Position numbers and translations under genes: made by a program. 64,000 nucleotides of DNA from Xanthomonas rydalmerensis (GTDB taxonomy: Bacteria; Pseudomonadota; Gammaproteobacteria; Xanthomonadales; Xanthomonadaceae): the NCBI RefSeq assembly GCF_033170385.1, contig NZ_CP126170.1:1450001-1514000 (forward strand), given 5' to 3'. Positions 8,751-17,770 of this stretch are shown here, piece after piece; positions within the stretch are counted from its first letter, which is position 1, and each line of letters begins with the position of its first letter. The notes under the pieces were generated by a model. It was given only the letters and a program-made list of their open reading frames with translations, searched no databases and was not told the origin of the DNA.

Positions 8751-9860
8751 ATGAACCCGCCCTCTTGTCCGCCACGGGCAGGCGCCCTCGCTGCCGGCGG
8801 TGCGATGTCCACTCCGAAAGCGCTGACCGGGTTGTGGGTGGCGTTCTGGCTGCTCATGATCGGCGTGTCCGTGCAGGAGCGCCTGAGCAACCCGCAGACC
8901 CACTGGTGGGAAGGGGTGCTGTCGGAGGGAAGTTCCGCGGTGGTCGCGACCGGCTGGATCTGGCTCGCCGTGCGCGTGCGCGGACGTTATGCGGCCTATC
9001 TGGACCGGCCGCTGATCTGGTTCGGCAGCTACCTGCGCTGGTTGCCGGTGATCGCCGTCACCTTCATCGTGGCGGTGTATGCGCTGCGGCACGGGATCTA
9101 TGCCGCAATGGGCTTCACCTACGAGCATCCGGGCTGGCGCTCCCTGTTCGTGTACGAGACCACCAAGCTGAGCGTCTTTGTCGGCCTGTGGCTGGGGATT
9201 CTGTTCGGGCTCGAGTCCCATGACCAGTGGCAACTGCAGCGGAACCGTCTGCTGCAGACGCAGAAGGCGCTGGCCGAGGCACAGCTGGCGCAGCTTCAGG
9301 GGCAGCTGCGGCCGCATTTCCTGTTCAACGCGCTCAACACGGTCTCCTCCGTGATGCACAGCGACGTGGAACGCGCCGACCGCCTGTTGGCCGCACTCGG
9401 CGACCTGCTGCGCACCAGCCTTGGCACCATCGAGAACGAGATGACGCCGCTGTCCGCGGAACTGCGCACACTCGAGCGCTATGCGGACATCATGCGAGAG
9501 AGGTTCCGCGATCGGGTGACGCTGACATGGCAGGTGGACCCCACACTGCTCGATGCCAGTGTCCCTGCGCTCCTGCTGCAGCCCTTACTGGAGAACGCGT
9601 TCAAACATGCCGTCGAGCCCACGTTGGTGCCCGTCGCCATTGCGGTCAGTGCGCGACACGCAGGCGGCTCGCTGGAGATCGTGGTCCACAATTCCTGCTC
9701 CGCCCTGCCGGCGCCGGGGACGCAGGACGGGGTGGGGTTGCGCACCTGCCGGGCGCGCCTGGGCATCCTCTACGGCGCTGCCGCCTCCTTGATTGTGCGT
9801 AACGAAGGCGACGGCGTTGCCGCGCGCGTCTCGATCCCGCTGGCGGAGCCCAGGCGATGA
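8751..9860 (+). CDS. LytS/AlgZ-type sensor histidine kinase
   Basis: This membrane sensor kinase is paired with the next gene. The 369-residue product has about four N-terminal transmembrane segments (residues ~22-145) followed by a coiled coil. The His_kinase domain carries QLRPHFLFNALNTVSS (phospho-accepting His189) and a HATPase segment with LLQPLLENAFKHAVEP as the N-box. There is no large periplasmic sensor domain. The ATG at 8751 is used here. The ATG at 8805, after a GGCGG-containing stretch, is an equally possible start and would remove 18 residues. The stop overlaps the next start (ATGA), so translation is probably coupled. Confidence 0.9.
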   Translation: MNPPSCPPRAGALAAGGAMSTPKALTGLWVAFWLLMIGVSVQERLSNPQTHWWEGVLSEGSSAVVATGWIWLAVRVRGRYAAYLDRPLIWFGSYLRWLPVIAVTFIVAVYALRHGIYAAMGFTYEHPGWRSLFVYETTKLSVFVGLWLGILFGLESHDQWQLQRNRLLQTQKALAEAQLAQLQGQLRPHFLFNALNTVSSVMHSDVERADRLLAALGDLLRTSLGTIENEMTPLSAELRTLERYADIMRERFRDRVTLTWQVDPTLLDASVPALLLQPLLENAFKHAVEPTLVPVAIAVSARHAGGSLEIVVHNSCSALPAPGTQDGVGLRTCRARLGILYGAAASLIVRNEGDGVAARVSIPLAEPRR

Positions 9861-10597
9861 TCCGCGCCGTGATCGCCGACGACGAAGCGCCCGCGCGCGA
9901 AAAGCTCGAGCGCTGGTTGGCGGAGCAGCCCGGCATCGCGGTGGTCGGATCGGCCGAGGACGGATTGTCCGCGGCCCTGTGCATCAAGCAGCAGCGCCCG
10001 CACGTGGCCTTTCTCGACATCCAGATGCCCACGCTGTCTGGGCTGCAGGTCGCGGCGCAGCTCGAGCCGTCGAGCGCGCCGCTGATCGTGTTCGTGACCG
10101 CCTTCGATGCGCATGCCGTGAAGGCGTTCGACCTCAATGCGATCGACTACCTGCTCAAGCCTTACGACCGCGACCGGCTCGCGCTGACCGTGCAGCGTGT
10201 GCGCGAGCGGCTCAGCGCGCACGAGTCCGGGGCCGCGGCGGTGGCGATGGGACGCGCGCGCACCCCTGCATGCGAGCGCCTGCTGGTGCCCGATGGCGAG
10301 CGGCTACAGTTGATCGATGCGACCTCGATCGAATGGCTGGAGGCAGACGGCAACTACGTGCATGTGCATACCGCCGCGCGCACCTATCTGATGCGCAGGA
10401 CGCTGCAGGACCTACTGGCGCAGCTGGGCGAACAGCGCTTCGTCCGCATCCACCGGTCGGCCGCGGCGAACCTCGCCTGCATTGGATCGCTGACGCCGCT
10501 GTTCAAGGGCGACTACGACCTCCATCTCCGCAACGGCCGCACCCTGCGGCTCAGCCGGCGCTATCGCGACGCCTTGTTCGCGCGCATGGGCGGGTAG
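9857..10597 (+). CDS. LytTR-family response regulator
   Basis: This DNA-binding regulator is the partner of the overlapping sensor kinase gene. The 246-residue product has an N-terminal receiver domain with acidic residues near the start (IADDEAPAREK), phospho-acceptor Asp54 in FLDIQMP, and the conserved T/A and K (FVTAFDAHAVKAFDLNAIDYLLKPY). After a linker, residues ~135-246 form a LytTR domain (IEWLEADGNYVHVHTAARTY, FVRIHRSAAANL, LRLSRRYRDALFARM). The start ATG overlaps the kinase stop. The target genes are not visible, but the acyltransferase 103 bases downstream is an obvious candidate. Confidence 0.93.
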   Translation: MIRAVIADDEAPAREKLERWLAEQPGIAVVGSAEDGLSAALCIKQQRPHVAFLDIQMPTLSGLQVAAQLEPSSAPLIVFVTAFDAHAVKAFDLNAIDYLLKPYDRDRLALTVQRVRERLSAHESGAAAVAMGRARTPACERLLVPDGERLQLIDATSIEWLEADGNYVHVHTAARTYLMRRTLQDLLAQLGEQRFVRIHRSAAANLACIGSLTPLFKGDYDLHLRNGRTLRLSRRYRDALFARMGG

Positions 10598-10700
10598 CGT
10601 CCGCCTCGCCCCGGCGGGCCTCCTTTCACCCCAAATCCGCTGCTGGCCGGCTGCCGTTCGCTCAGGCTCCCCGGTATCGCGGAGAACAGGGGCCCAATCG

Positions 10701-11834
10701 ATGCTTGCCACCACACGCCCGCAGGAGCGTTACGATTTCCTGGACTGGTTGCGCGTCATCGCCATTTTCGTCCTGTTCTTCTTCCATACCGGGATGATCT
10801 TCGTCGGCTGGGGCTGGCATATCGTCAACAGCCAGACCATTCCGTCGCTGCAATGGCCGATGGATATCGCCCACCGCTTGCGCATGCCGTTGCTGTTCGT
10901 CGTCGCAGGGGCCGGCATGTGGTTCGCGCTGCAGCGGCGCAGTACCGGGCAGTTCCTGCAGGAACGGACGAAGAAGCTGCTTTTGCCACTGATCGTCGGC
11001 ATGTTCCTGGTCGTGCCGCCGCAGATCTACTACGAGCGGCTGCTGCATGGACAATGGAGCGGACGCTATCTGGATTTCTACCTGACACGCGTTCTGCAAT
11101 TGAAGTTCTACCCGGCCGGGGATTTCGGCTGGCACCACCTGTGGTTCATCCTGTACCTCTACGCGTACGTCCTGTTGCTGCTTCCCGGGATGCTGTGGTG
11201 GAGGCGAGCCGCAAGGCGGATCGCGCCAGGAACGTGGCTGTTCCTGCTGGGAATTCCGCTCGGCATCAACGAAGCCCTGCTGAAGCCGCGGTTCCCGGAG
11301 ACGCACAATTTCGTCAGCGATTGGTACATCTTCGGCCAATACCTGCTGCTGACGGCATATGGATACTTCATGGCATCCATGCCCGGTGTCTGGAAGTGGC
11401 TCTCCGATATGCGCAGGTGGTCGCTGGTCCTGGGGCTGGCGGCGTTCTTCTTGTTGATCTCGCTGTTCAGTCTGGGGGTCATCGAGCACGACTCCCTGAT
11501 CGATCAGGTGGGCGCCAATGTCTTCACCTGGCTGTGGATGATGGTGTTTCTCGGTTACGGCTACCGCTATCTCTCGCGGACGAACCGGGTGCTTGCCTGG
11601 GCGAAAGACGCAAGCTATCCCGTTTACATCCTGCACCAGACGATCATTGTCATCCTCGGCTACTACGTCATCCAGTGTTCGTGGGGGCCCTGGATCAAAT
11701 ACGTCGTCATCCTGCTCCTCAGCATGGCCGCGTGCCTTGTGCTCTACGAGGGAGGCCTGCGCAGGTTTGCATGGCTGCGCCTTGTTTTCGGGATGAGGGA
11801 AAAGCTTCCGCGCCCCGGTCGTCTTTCGAAATGA
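10701..11834 (+). CDS. Membrane acyltransferase (acyltransferase-3 / OpgC-like family)
   Basis: The 377-residue inner-membrane protein has about 10 hydrophobic segments. Family marks are RYDFLDWLRVIAIFVLFFFHTGM at the N-terminus (Asp and His of the catalytic region; the Arg that follows is typical) and HRLRMPLLFVVAGAGMWFALQRR. Such proteins transfer acyl groups to sugars or glucans at the membrane. The acceptor here is unknown. It lies just downstream of the LytS/LytTR pair on the same strand, so it may be regulated by it. It is followed by a hairpin shared with the convergent pqq operon. Confidence 0.85.
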   Translation: MLATTRPQERYDFLDWLRVIAIFVLFFFHTGMIFVGWGWHIVNSQTIPSLQWPMDIAHRLRMPLLFVVAGAGMWFALQRRSTGQFLQERTKKLLLPLIVGMFLVVPPQIYYERLLHGQWSGRYLDFYLTRVLQLKFYPAGDFGWHHLWFILYLYAYVLLLLPGMLWWRRAARRIAPGTWLFLLGIPLGINEALLKPRFPETHNFVSDWYIFGQYLLLTAYGYFMASMPGVWKWLSDMRRWSLVLGLAAFFLLISLFSLGVIEHDSLIDQVGANVFTWLWMMVFLGYGYRYLSRTNRVLAWAKDASYPVYILHQTIIVILGYYVIQCSWGPWIKYVVILLLSMAACLVLYEGGLRRFAWLRLVFGMREKLPRPGRLSK

Positions 11835-11839
11835 CGGTT

Positions 11840-11975
11840 GCTTTTGGCCGCCTGTACTTTCCATCGTGGGTGCCGGCGCCGAAGAAGCCGTGGTTCTTCA
11901 ACTTGGAAGCCAGGCGCGCAATGGCCGTGACGGCAATCCGGGCAGCGGAATGCGCTGCAATGTAGCCGCACGTCG
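11840..11975 (-). pseudogene. Possible deleted relic of the 8.0-8.5 kb secreted-protein gene
   Basis: The stretch at about 11935-11970 (ATCCGGGCAGCGGAATGCGC...) closely resembles the sequence upstream of the gene at 8013-8525 (about 8532-8568). Reading on the minus strand, it continues into ARLA- and KN-H-GFF-type segments matching ARLA and KNRGFF of that protein, with most of the reading frame missing. The match is short and judged by eye. Confidence 0.35.
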
Positions 11976-11982
11976 TGACGGC

Positions 11983-12013
11983 GCGTGGCCGGCAAGATTG
12001 CCGCCGGCCACGC
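11983..12013. terminator. Hairpin between convergent acyltransferase and pqq operon
   Basis: A perfect 11-bp stem (GCGTGGCCGGC / GCCGGCCACGC) with a 9-base loop starts 13 bases past the pqqE stop. It can act on both strands. No strong T-tract is seen. Confidence 0.55.
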
Positions 12014-12025
12014 CGGCTCGACAGC

Positions 12026-13147
12026 TCAGTCGTCGGCGGCCGCGGCTGTGGCCGGCGCGCGCGGCGGCCGCCGGTATACGAAGGCCGGCGCCGGCGCGGC
12101 GGCCTCGCGCTGCGCCAGCGCCTGCAGCGCGGCGTGCGCCGGGGCGCGTTCGCAGACCGGGTCCAGCGTGGCGGCGTCGCCGCTCAGCGCCAGCGCCTGG
12201 CAGCGGCAGCCGCCCCAGTCGACCTCGCGCTTCGGGCAGCCCTGGCACACCTCCGGCATCCACGCGCTGCCGCGGAAGCGCACGAAGGCCTCGCCGTCTT
12301 CCCAGATCGCCGCCAGCGGCCGTGTGCGCAGGTTCTCGAACACCATGTCCGGCATGGTCTCGGCGGCATGGCAGGGCAGCACGTCGCCGCGCGGGGAGAT
12401 GTTGACGAAGCGCTGGCCCCAGCCGCCCATGCAGGCCTTGGGCCGGTGCGCGTAGTAGTCGGGGGTGACGAAATCGATGTGCAGGCGGTCCTGCAGCCGC
12501 AGGCGGGCGGCGTCCACCGCGGCCACGGTGGCGTCGATCTGCGCGCGGCTGGGCATCAGCGCGGCGCGATTGCGCAGGCCCCAGCCGTAGTATTGGGTAT
12601 GGGCCACTTCCAGGCGTTCGGCGCCGAGGTCCAGCGCCAGCTCGATCATCGCCGGCACGCGTTCGGCGTTGTGGCGGTGGATCACCGCATTGATCGTCAG
12701 CGGCAGGTCGAGGGCGCGCACTGCCTTGGCGAACGCGCGCTTCTTCGCCAGGCTGTCGCGGTAGCCGGCGATGCGGTCGGCACCGGCGGCGTCGGCGTCC
12801 TGGATGCTCAGCTGCACGTGTTCCAGCCCGGCCGCGGCCAGGGCGGCCAGCATCGGCGCGCCGCCGGCCACGCCGGAGGTGATCAGGTTGCTGTACAGGC
12901 CCAGCGCGCGCGCATGCGCGACCAGCGCGGGCAGATCCTTGCGCAGCATCGGTTCGCCGCCGGAGAAATGCGCCTGCAGCACGCCCATCGCCGCGGCCTG
13001 GTCCAGCGCCGAGCGCCAGCCGGCGGTGTCCAGTTCCTCGCGCAGGCCGGCCAGTTCGATGGGGTTGGAGCAGTACGGGCAGGCCAGCGGGCAGCGGTGG
13101 GTCAGCTCCAGCAGGATCGACAGCGGCGGCGGCACCGGCGCGCTCAT
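12026..13147 (-). CDS. pqqE: PqqE, PQQ biosynthesis radical SAM enzyme
   Basis: PqqE makes the C-C bond between the conserved Glu and Tyr of the PqqA peptide, using radical SAM chemistry with the help of PqqD. The 373-residue product has CxxxCxxC at Cys19/23/26 ([11 protein letters not shown]) and the SAM-binding glycine motif in [13 protein letters not shown]. It also has a C-terminal SPASM region with many cysteines ([31 protein letters not shown]). The start is the ATG at 13147, overlapping the pqqD stop by 4 bases. It is the last gene of pqqABCDE, followed by a hairpin. Confidence 0.96.
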   Translation of the reverse strand: MSAPVPPPLSILLELTHRCPLACPYCSNPIELAGLREELDTAGWRSALDQAAAMGVLQAHFSGGEPMLRKDLPALVAHARALGLYSNLITSGVAGGAPMLAALAAAGLEHVQLSIQDADAAGADRIAGYRDSLAKKRAFAKAVRALDLPLTINAVIHRHNAERVPAMIELALDLGAERLEVAHTQYYGWGLRNRAALMPSRAQIDATVAAVDAARLRLQDRLHIDFVTPDYYAHRPKACMGGWGQRFVNISPRGDVLPCHAAETMPDMVFENLRTRPLAAIWEDGEAFVRFRGSAWMPEVCQGCPKREVDWGGCRCQALALSGDAATLDPVCERAPAHAALQALAQREAAAPAPAFVYRRPPRAPATAAAADD

Positions 13148-13422
13148 GCGCGCAGCAACCGCTTGGCGTGCAACTGCTGCGCCAGCTCGCACACGTCGCG
13201 TGCGACCTCGTCCGGCTCGGCCTCGAATTCGGCGGCCAGTTCCGCGGCGATCGTCGCCAGGCTGCGATTGCCATCGCAGCGCGAGACGATGGCGTGGGCG
13301 ATCTCGTCCAGTTCGATCACCCGCTCCGGCGCCAGCAGCACCCATTGCGCGCGGGCGCGGTCGTGCTGCAGGCGCACGCCGGCGGCGAGCCGTGGCTGGC
13401 TGCTGGCGTCCAGTACGCTCAT
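13144..13422 (-). CDS. pqqD: PqqD, PqqA peptide chaperone
   Basis: PqqD binds the PqqA precursor and presents it to PqqE. The 92-residue product fits the usual length and has the family winged-helix RRE fold pattern: [24 protein letters not shown] followed by a helical [16 protein letters not shown] segment. The start is the ATG at 13422. Both ends overlap neighbouring genes by ATGA (pqqC upstream, pqqE downstream), indicating coupled translation. Confidence 0.94.
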   Translation of the reverse strand: MSVLDASSQPRLAAGVRLQHDRARAQWVLLAPERVIELDEIAHAIVSRCDGNRSLATIAAELAAEFEAEPDEVARDVCELAQQLHAKRLLRA

Positions 13423-14165
13423 GCCGGGGCCTGCGCCGGGTCCGGGGCGAACGCGTCCGGCCAGGCCACGCCCGGCTGCACGTAGGCGAAGTGCAGCGCG
13501 TCCAGTTGCGACCACAGCACGCCGCACTTGAAGCGCAACGCGTCCTGCACCAGTTGCTGCTTCTCCACGGTGTCGGCGTGGTGCTTGACGTAGTCGAGGG
13601 CGAAGTCCGAATCGCGCGGCGCCTCGTGCAGGCGATGCTCGAAATACGCCAGCGCCTCGCGCGAGACGAAATCGTAGTGCTGCAGCATGCCGGCGACGCG
13701 GTGGCTGATGATGCCCGGCGCGAACAGTTCGGTGAGCGACGACGCGATGGCCTCGAGCAGGCTCTTCTCGCGCACGAAGTGCAGGTAGCCCTGCACCGCG
13801 AAGCGGGTGCCGGGCAGCAGGCCGCGGCCGGACTGCACCAACTCGCGATCCAATCCCAGCGCGTCGGTCAGGTGCAGCCAGCGGGCGATGCCGCCTTCGC
13901 CGTCGGCGCTGCCGTCGTGGTCGACGATGCGCTGGCGCCAGATCCGGCGCAGCGCCGGGTCGTCCATGCGCGCCAGGATCGCCGCGTCCTTGAGCGGGAT
14001 GCAGCGCTGGTACTCGTAGCGGTTCAGCGCCCAGGCCTGGACCTGGCCGCGGTTCAGGCGCCCGCTGTGCAGCAGGGCGTGGAAGGGATGCTGGTCGTGG
14101 TACAGCCGCGCGCCGATCGCGCGCAGCGCGGTTTCCAGCTGCTCGGGGCTGAGCAATGTGGTCAC
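13419..14165 (-). CDS. pqqC: PqqC, pyrroloquinoline-quinone synthase
   Basis: PqqC carries out the last step of PQQ formation: ring closure and an eight-electron oxidation using O2, without metal. The 248-residue product matches the family length and has its typical segments: [36 protein letters not shown], and [19 protein letters not shown]. Active-site His, Tyr and Arg residues are plausible in these blocks. The start is the GTG at 14165 (VTTLLSPEQ...). Upstream in-frame sequence is unlike PqqC. The gene overlaps pqqD by 4 bases. Confidence 0.95.
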   Translation of the reverse strand: MTTLLSPEQLETALRAIGARLYHDQHPFHALLHSGRLNRGQVQAWALNRYEYQRCIPLKDAAILARMDDPALRRIWRQRIVDHDGSADGEGGIARWLHLTDALGLDRELVQSGRGLLPGTRFAVQGYLHFVREKSLLEAIASSLTELFAPGIISHRVAGMLQHYDFVSREALAYFEHRLHEAPRDSDFALDYVKHHADTVEKQQLVQDALRFKCGVLWSQLDALHFAYVQPGVAWPDAFAPDPAQAPA

Positions 14166-14199
14166 GGGCTCGGTCTCGCAGGGGCTGTGTGGTGCGGGA

Positions 14200-15099
14200 T
14201 CACAGTGCGATCTCCATGCCGTCGTGGGCCACGTCCCAGCCGTGCGCGGCGACCGTGGCGCGCTCGGGGGAGGCGGCGTCGAGGATCGGGTTGGTGGTGT
14301 TGATGTGGATGAAGACCTTGCGTGCCACCTGCAGGTCGGCGAAGGCGCGCAGGGTGCCCGCCTCGCCATCGATGCTCATGTGGCCCATGCGCTGGCCGGT
14401 CTTGGCGCTGACGCCAAGCTGCACCAGTTCGTCGTCGCGCCACAGGGTGCCGTCGAAGAACACCAGCTCGGCGCCGCGCAGGCGCTCGCGCAGGGCATCG
14501 GTCAATACGGCGCAGCCGGGGATGTAGTGCACGCGGTGCCGGCCGTCGTCGATGGTCAGGCCCAGCGTCTCCTCGGCGGAGCCGGCCAGGTCGCCGCTGT
14601 GGCGGCTTTCCATGAACAGCGGCACCTTGCCCGGCACCGCGAACGGCGTGACCTGCAGCCCCAGCAGCGACAGCGGCGTGTCCAGGGAGAAGGGGTGGCG
14701 ATGCACATAGGCAGGGTGCAGCGCGTCGAACACCGGGTTCTGCGCCAGCAGCTCGAGTACACGGCCACTGGCGTACAGGTCGAAGCGCTGGCTTTCGCGC
14801 ATCGACAGCAGGCCGGCAATGTGGTCGATCTCGCCGCTGGTCAGCAGCACCGCCTCGATCGGCGAATGGCGCTGCTCGCGTTGCGGCCACAGCGCTGGGG
14901 TGGCCAGCACCTGCTGGCGGAAATCGGGCGAGGCGTTGATCAGCAGCCAGCGCTGGCGGTCGACGCTGACCGCGATGCTGGCCTGGGTACGGCGTTGGGC
15001 ACCCGGATGTTGCTGCCACGCGCGTTGGCTCGCGGGCGTGTGGCAGTTCCACTGCGGGTGCCCTCCGCCTGCCGCCGATCCCAATACGATGAGGTGCAT
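14200..15099 (-). CDS. pqqB: PqqB, metallo-beta-lactamase-fold PQQ biosynthesis protein
   Basis: PqqB is a metallo-beta-lactamase-fold protein that hydroxylates the tyrosine-derived ring of the processed PqqA dipeptide. The 299-residue product begins MHLIVLGSAAGGGHPQWNCH, the standard PqqB opening. It contains LLTSGEIDHIAGLL, IPGCAVLTDALRERL and a C-terminal HINTTNPIL block, all characteristic. The start is the ATG at 15099. It is separated by 34 bases from pqqC and 64 bases from pqqA. Confidence 0.96.
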   Translation of the reverse strand: MHLIVLGSAAGGGHPQWNCHTPASQRAWQQHPGAQRRTQASIAVSVDRQRWLLINASPDFRQQVLATPALWPQREQRHSPIEAVLLTSGEIDHIAGLLSMRESQRFDLYASGRVLELLAQNPVFDALHPAYVHRHPFSLDTPLSLLGLQVTPFAVPGKVPLFMESRHSGDLAGSAEETLGLTIDDGRHRVHYIPGCAVLTDALRERLRGAELVFFDGTLWRDDELVQLGVSAKTGQRMGHMSIDGEAGTLRAFADLQVARKVFIHINTTNPILDAASPERATVAAHGWDVAHDGMEIAL

Positions 15100-15163
15100 C
15101 CGGTCTCCGTCTTTAGCGCATGGCCGGTCGCGCGTCGGTCGCGGGAAGGGAGGAGCGCGCGGG

Positions 15164-15244
15164 TCAGAGCTCGCCGGAGGCGTAGCAGTTGATTTCCGCG
15201 CCGACGCAGATCTCGCGGATCACAGGCTTGTTCCACTTCTTCAT
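15164..15244 (-). CDS. pqqA: PqqA, precursor peptide of the cofactor PQQ
   Basis: This 26-residue ribosomal peptide supplies the carbon skeleton of PQQ from its Glu and Tyr. The conserved E-x3-Y is Glu17 and Tyr21 (GAEINCYASGEL). The N-terminus MKKWNKPVIREI is typical. The start is the ATG at 15244, with AGAGGAA about 8 bases upstream. It is the first gene of the pqq operon and lies divergently from relA. Confidence 0.96.
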   Translation of the reverse strand: MKKWNKPVIREICVGAEINCYASGEL

Positions 15245-15508
15245 GTGCGTTCCTCTTCGAGTCGGTCTAGGGGTCGACGGCCGCGGCGCATGCAGGACAG
15301 AAGCGGGTGGCCGTCGCGTTCGAGCATAGGCGCGGGGGTCGGGGCGGTTGTGAAATTCCGGTAAAAGCGCCGCAAGTCGCAACCGGGTCACAGTGAGCTG
15401 GCGGTGCGTATCTGCGCCGCACGCCGCGGGCGCGCCGTCGGCGCAATTGTGAGAACGCGCACAAGCGCGCTAGTGTAGGCGGCACCGTTTCGTCGACTGC
15501 GTCCGTCC
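15245..15508. promoter_or_regulatory. Divergent pqqA/relA promoter region
   Basis: This 264-base gap must hold the start signals for both pqqA (-) and relA (+). No clear -35/-10 pair or operator could be assigned by eye. Confidence 0.35.
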
Positions 15509-17662
15509 TTGAACCACACCGCCCACTCCGGCCTGGAGGCGTTGCTGCAGCGCCCGGCGGCCGCGACCCTGGCGCCCGCCCTTCGCGCGGCGCTGTTGCA
15601 AGCCTGGCAGGACCAGCCCGAGCCACCGCGGCTGCCGTGGCCGGTGCTGGCCGATACCCTGGACGCGCTGGCGCTGCTGTCCGCCGACGAGGCCGCGCTG
15701 CTGGCCGCGCTGCTGTTCGACCTGCCGGGCCTGCGCGCACAGTTGCCGCAGCTGCCGGTGGAACCGCCGGCACGGGCGCAGGCGGTCACCGGGTTGCTGG
15801 ACGCGCAGGACGCCGCCGACCAGGTGTGGGCGCTGCACGCCGGGCGCGAGGCCGGGCGCAACAGCGAGGGCCTGCGCCGGCTGCTGCTGTCGATCGTGCA
15901 GGACCTGCGGGTGGTGCCGATCCTGCTAGCGCGGCAATTGGCGCAGATGCGCGTGGCCGACAAGGCACCGGAGGCGCAGCGCCGCGCACTTGCCCAGCTG
16001 ACCCGCGACATCCACGCGCCGCTGGCCAACCGCCTGGGTATCTGGCAGCTGAAATGGGAGCTGGAGGACCTGGCGTTCCGGCACCTGGAGCCGGACACCT
16101 ACCGGCGCATCGCCCGCGAGGTCGACGAGAGCCGGGTGGCGCGCGAGCGCTACATCGAGGCGGTCAAGAAGATCCTGTCCAAGGCGCTGGCCGAGCAGGG
16201 CCTGCGCGCGGAGATCAGCGGGCGGCCCAAGCACATCTACAGCATCTGGCGGAAGATGCAGAAGAAGCGGCTGGCCTTCGACCAGCTCTACGACCTGCGC
16301 GCGGTGCGGGTGATGGTCGACGATGTCGCCGCCTGCTATGCGGCACTGGGCGTGGTGCACGCGCTGTGGGCGCCGGTGCCCAGCGAGTTCGACGACTATA
16401 TCGCCCGGCCCAAGGCCAACGACTACCGCTCGCTGCACACCGCGGTGGTCGGCCCGGAAGGGCGCACGATCGAGGTGCAGATCCGCACCCACGACATGCA
16501 CGCGCAGGCCGAGCTGGGCGTGGCCGCGCACTGGAAATACAAGGAAGGCGGCAAGGGCGCGGAGAAGGCCTTCGACCGCAAGATCACCTGGATGCGGCAG
16601 CTGCTGGAGCAGTCGCAGGACGGCGAGCAGGGTGGGCTGGCCGGCGCGCTGGACGCCGAACTGGTCGAGGACCGGGTCTATGCGTTGACCCCGATGGGCG
16701 AGGTGATCGACCTGCCGCAGGGCGCCACCCCGCTGGATTTCGCCTACCACGTGCACACCATGGTCGGGCACCGCTGCCGCGGCGCCAAGGTCAACAACCG
16801 CATCGTGCCGCTGACCCACAAGTTGCGCAGCGGCGACCGCGTGGAGATCCTCACCGGCAAGGAGGCCGAACCGCGCCGCGACTGGCTGCTGCCGGCCAAC
16901 GGCTACCTGGCCAGCGGACGCTCGCGCGACAAGGTGCGCGCCTGGTTCCACAAGCTCGACCGCGCGCGCAACGTGCAGGCCGGCAAGGAACTGCTGGAAC
17001 GCGAACTCAAGCGCCTGGGACTGCAGCAGGCCGACCTGCTGCCGGCGGCGAAGAAGTTCCATGCCGATGGCGTGGAGGAGCTGTACATCCAGGTCGCGCT
17101 GGGCGACGTCGGCCCCAGTCAGGTCGGGCGCGCCCTGCACGAGGCCGAGCGTGCCGCGGCGCAGCCGGCCGTGCCGGCCATGCCACGGCCGACCGCCCGC
17201 CGCACCGGGCTGGGCAAGTCCAAGTTCACCGTGCAGGGCGTGGGCAATCTGCTGGTGCAGCTGGCGCGCTGCTGCCAGCCGGTGGCCGGCGAGCCGATCG
17301 CCGGCTACCTGACCCGTACCCGCGGCGTCACCGTGCACCGCAGCGACTGTGCCGCATTCGCGCGGCTCGCCGCGGGCAACCCGCAGCGCGTGCTGCCGGT
17401 GGAGTGGGGCCAGGCCGGCGGCGGCTACGAGGTCGACGTGCTGGTGCGCGCGGTGGACCGGCGCTGGCTGCTGAAGGACATCACCAACCTGATCGCCCAG
17501 GAAGAGGCGCACGTGCTGGAGATCAACAGCGACAACGTGCGCGACAGCGGCCTGGCGCAACTGCGGTTGCGGCTGAAGGTCGGCGATTACGGGCAACTCT
17601 CCACCTTGCTCGGCAAGCTCGATGCGCTGCCGGGCGTGCACGAGGCGCGGCGGCTGGGCTGA
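15509..17662 (+). CDS. relA: RelA, (p)ppGpp synthetase I
   Basis: RelA makes (p)ppGpp on ribosomes stalled with uncharged tRNA (stringent response). The 717-residue product has a degenerate N-terminal hydrolase region: the His-Asp of SpoT is absent and the segment reads LSIVQDLRVVPILLARQL. Next come the synthetase domain (GRPKHIYSIWRKMQ, DLRAVRVMVDD, RPKANDYRSLHTAV, EVQIRTHDMHAQAELGVAAHW), the TGS domain (VYALTPMGEVIDLPQGATPLDFAY) and a C-terminal ACT domain. The start appears to be the TTG at 15509. No better in-frame start was seen, and the N-terminus matches expectations. Loss of hydrolase residues points to RelA, not SpoT. Confidence 0.94.
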   Translation: MNHTAHSGLEALLQRPAAATLAPALRAALLQAWQDQPEPPRLPWPVLADTLDALALLSADEAALLAALLFDLPGLRAQLPQLPVEPPARAQAVTGLLDAQDAADQVWALHAGREAGRNSEGLRRLLLSIVQDLRVVPILLARQLAQMRVADKAPEAQRRALAQLTRDIHAPLANRLGIWQLKWELEDLAFRHLEPDTYRRIAREVDESRVARERYIEAVKKILSKALAEQGLRAEISGRPKHIYSIWRKMQKKRLAFDQLYDLRAVRVMVDDVAACYAALGVVHALWAPVPSEFDDYIARPKANDYRSLHTAVVGPEGRTIEVQIRTHDMHAQAELGVAAHWKYKEGGKGAEKAFDRKITWMRQLLEQSQDGEQGGLAGALDAELVEDRVYALTPMGEVIDLPQGATPLDFAYHVHTMVGHRCRGAKVNNRIVPLTHKLRSGDRVEILTGKEAEPRRDWLLPANGYLASGRSRDKVRAWFHKLDRARNVQAGKELLERELKRLGLQQADLLPAAKKFHADGVEELYIQVALGDVGPSQVGRALHEAERAAAQPAVPAMPRPTARRTGLGKSKFTVQGVGNLLVQLARCCQPVAGEPIAGYLTRTRGVTVHRSDCAAFARLAAGNPQRVLPVEWGQAGGGYEVDVLVRAVDRRWLLKDITNLIAQEEAHVLEINSDNVRDSGLAQLRLRLKVGDYGQLSTLLGKLDALPGVHEARRLG

Positions 17663-17770
17663 GGCGGCTGCGGGGCGGCCTCAGGCGTGCCCGCGGCCGG
17701 TCCGCCACCCAGGCGGGTGGCTGGCGCCACGCACAGCTGTTCGTCATCGGCGCACCGCTAAGCTTGCGCG

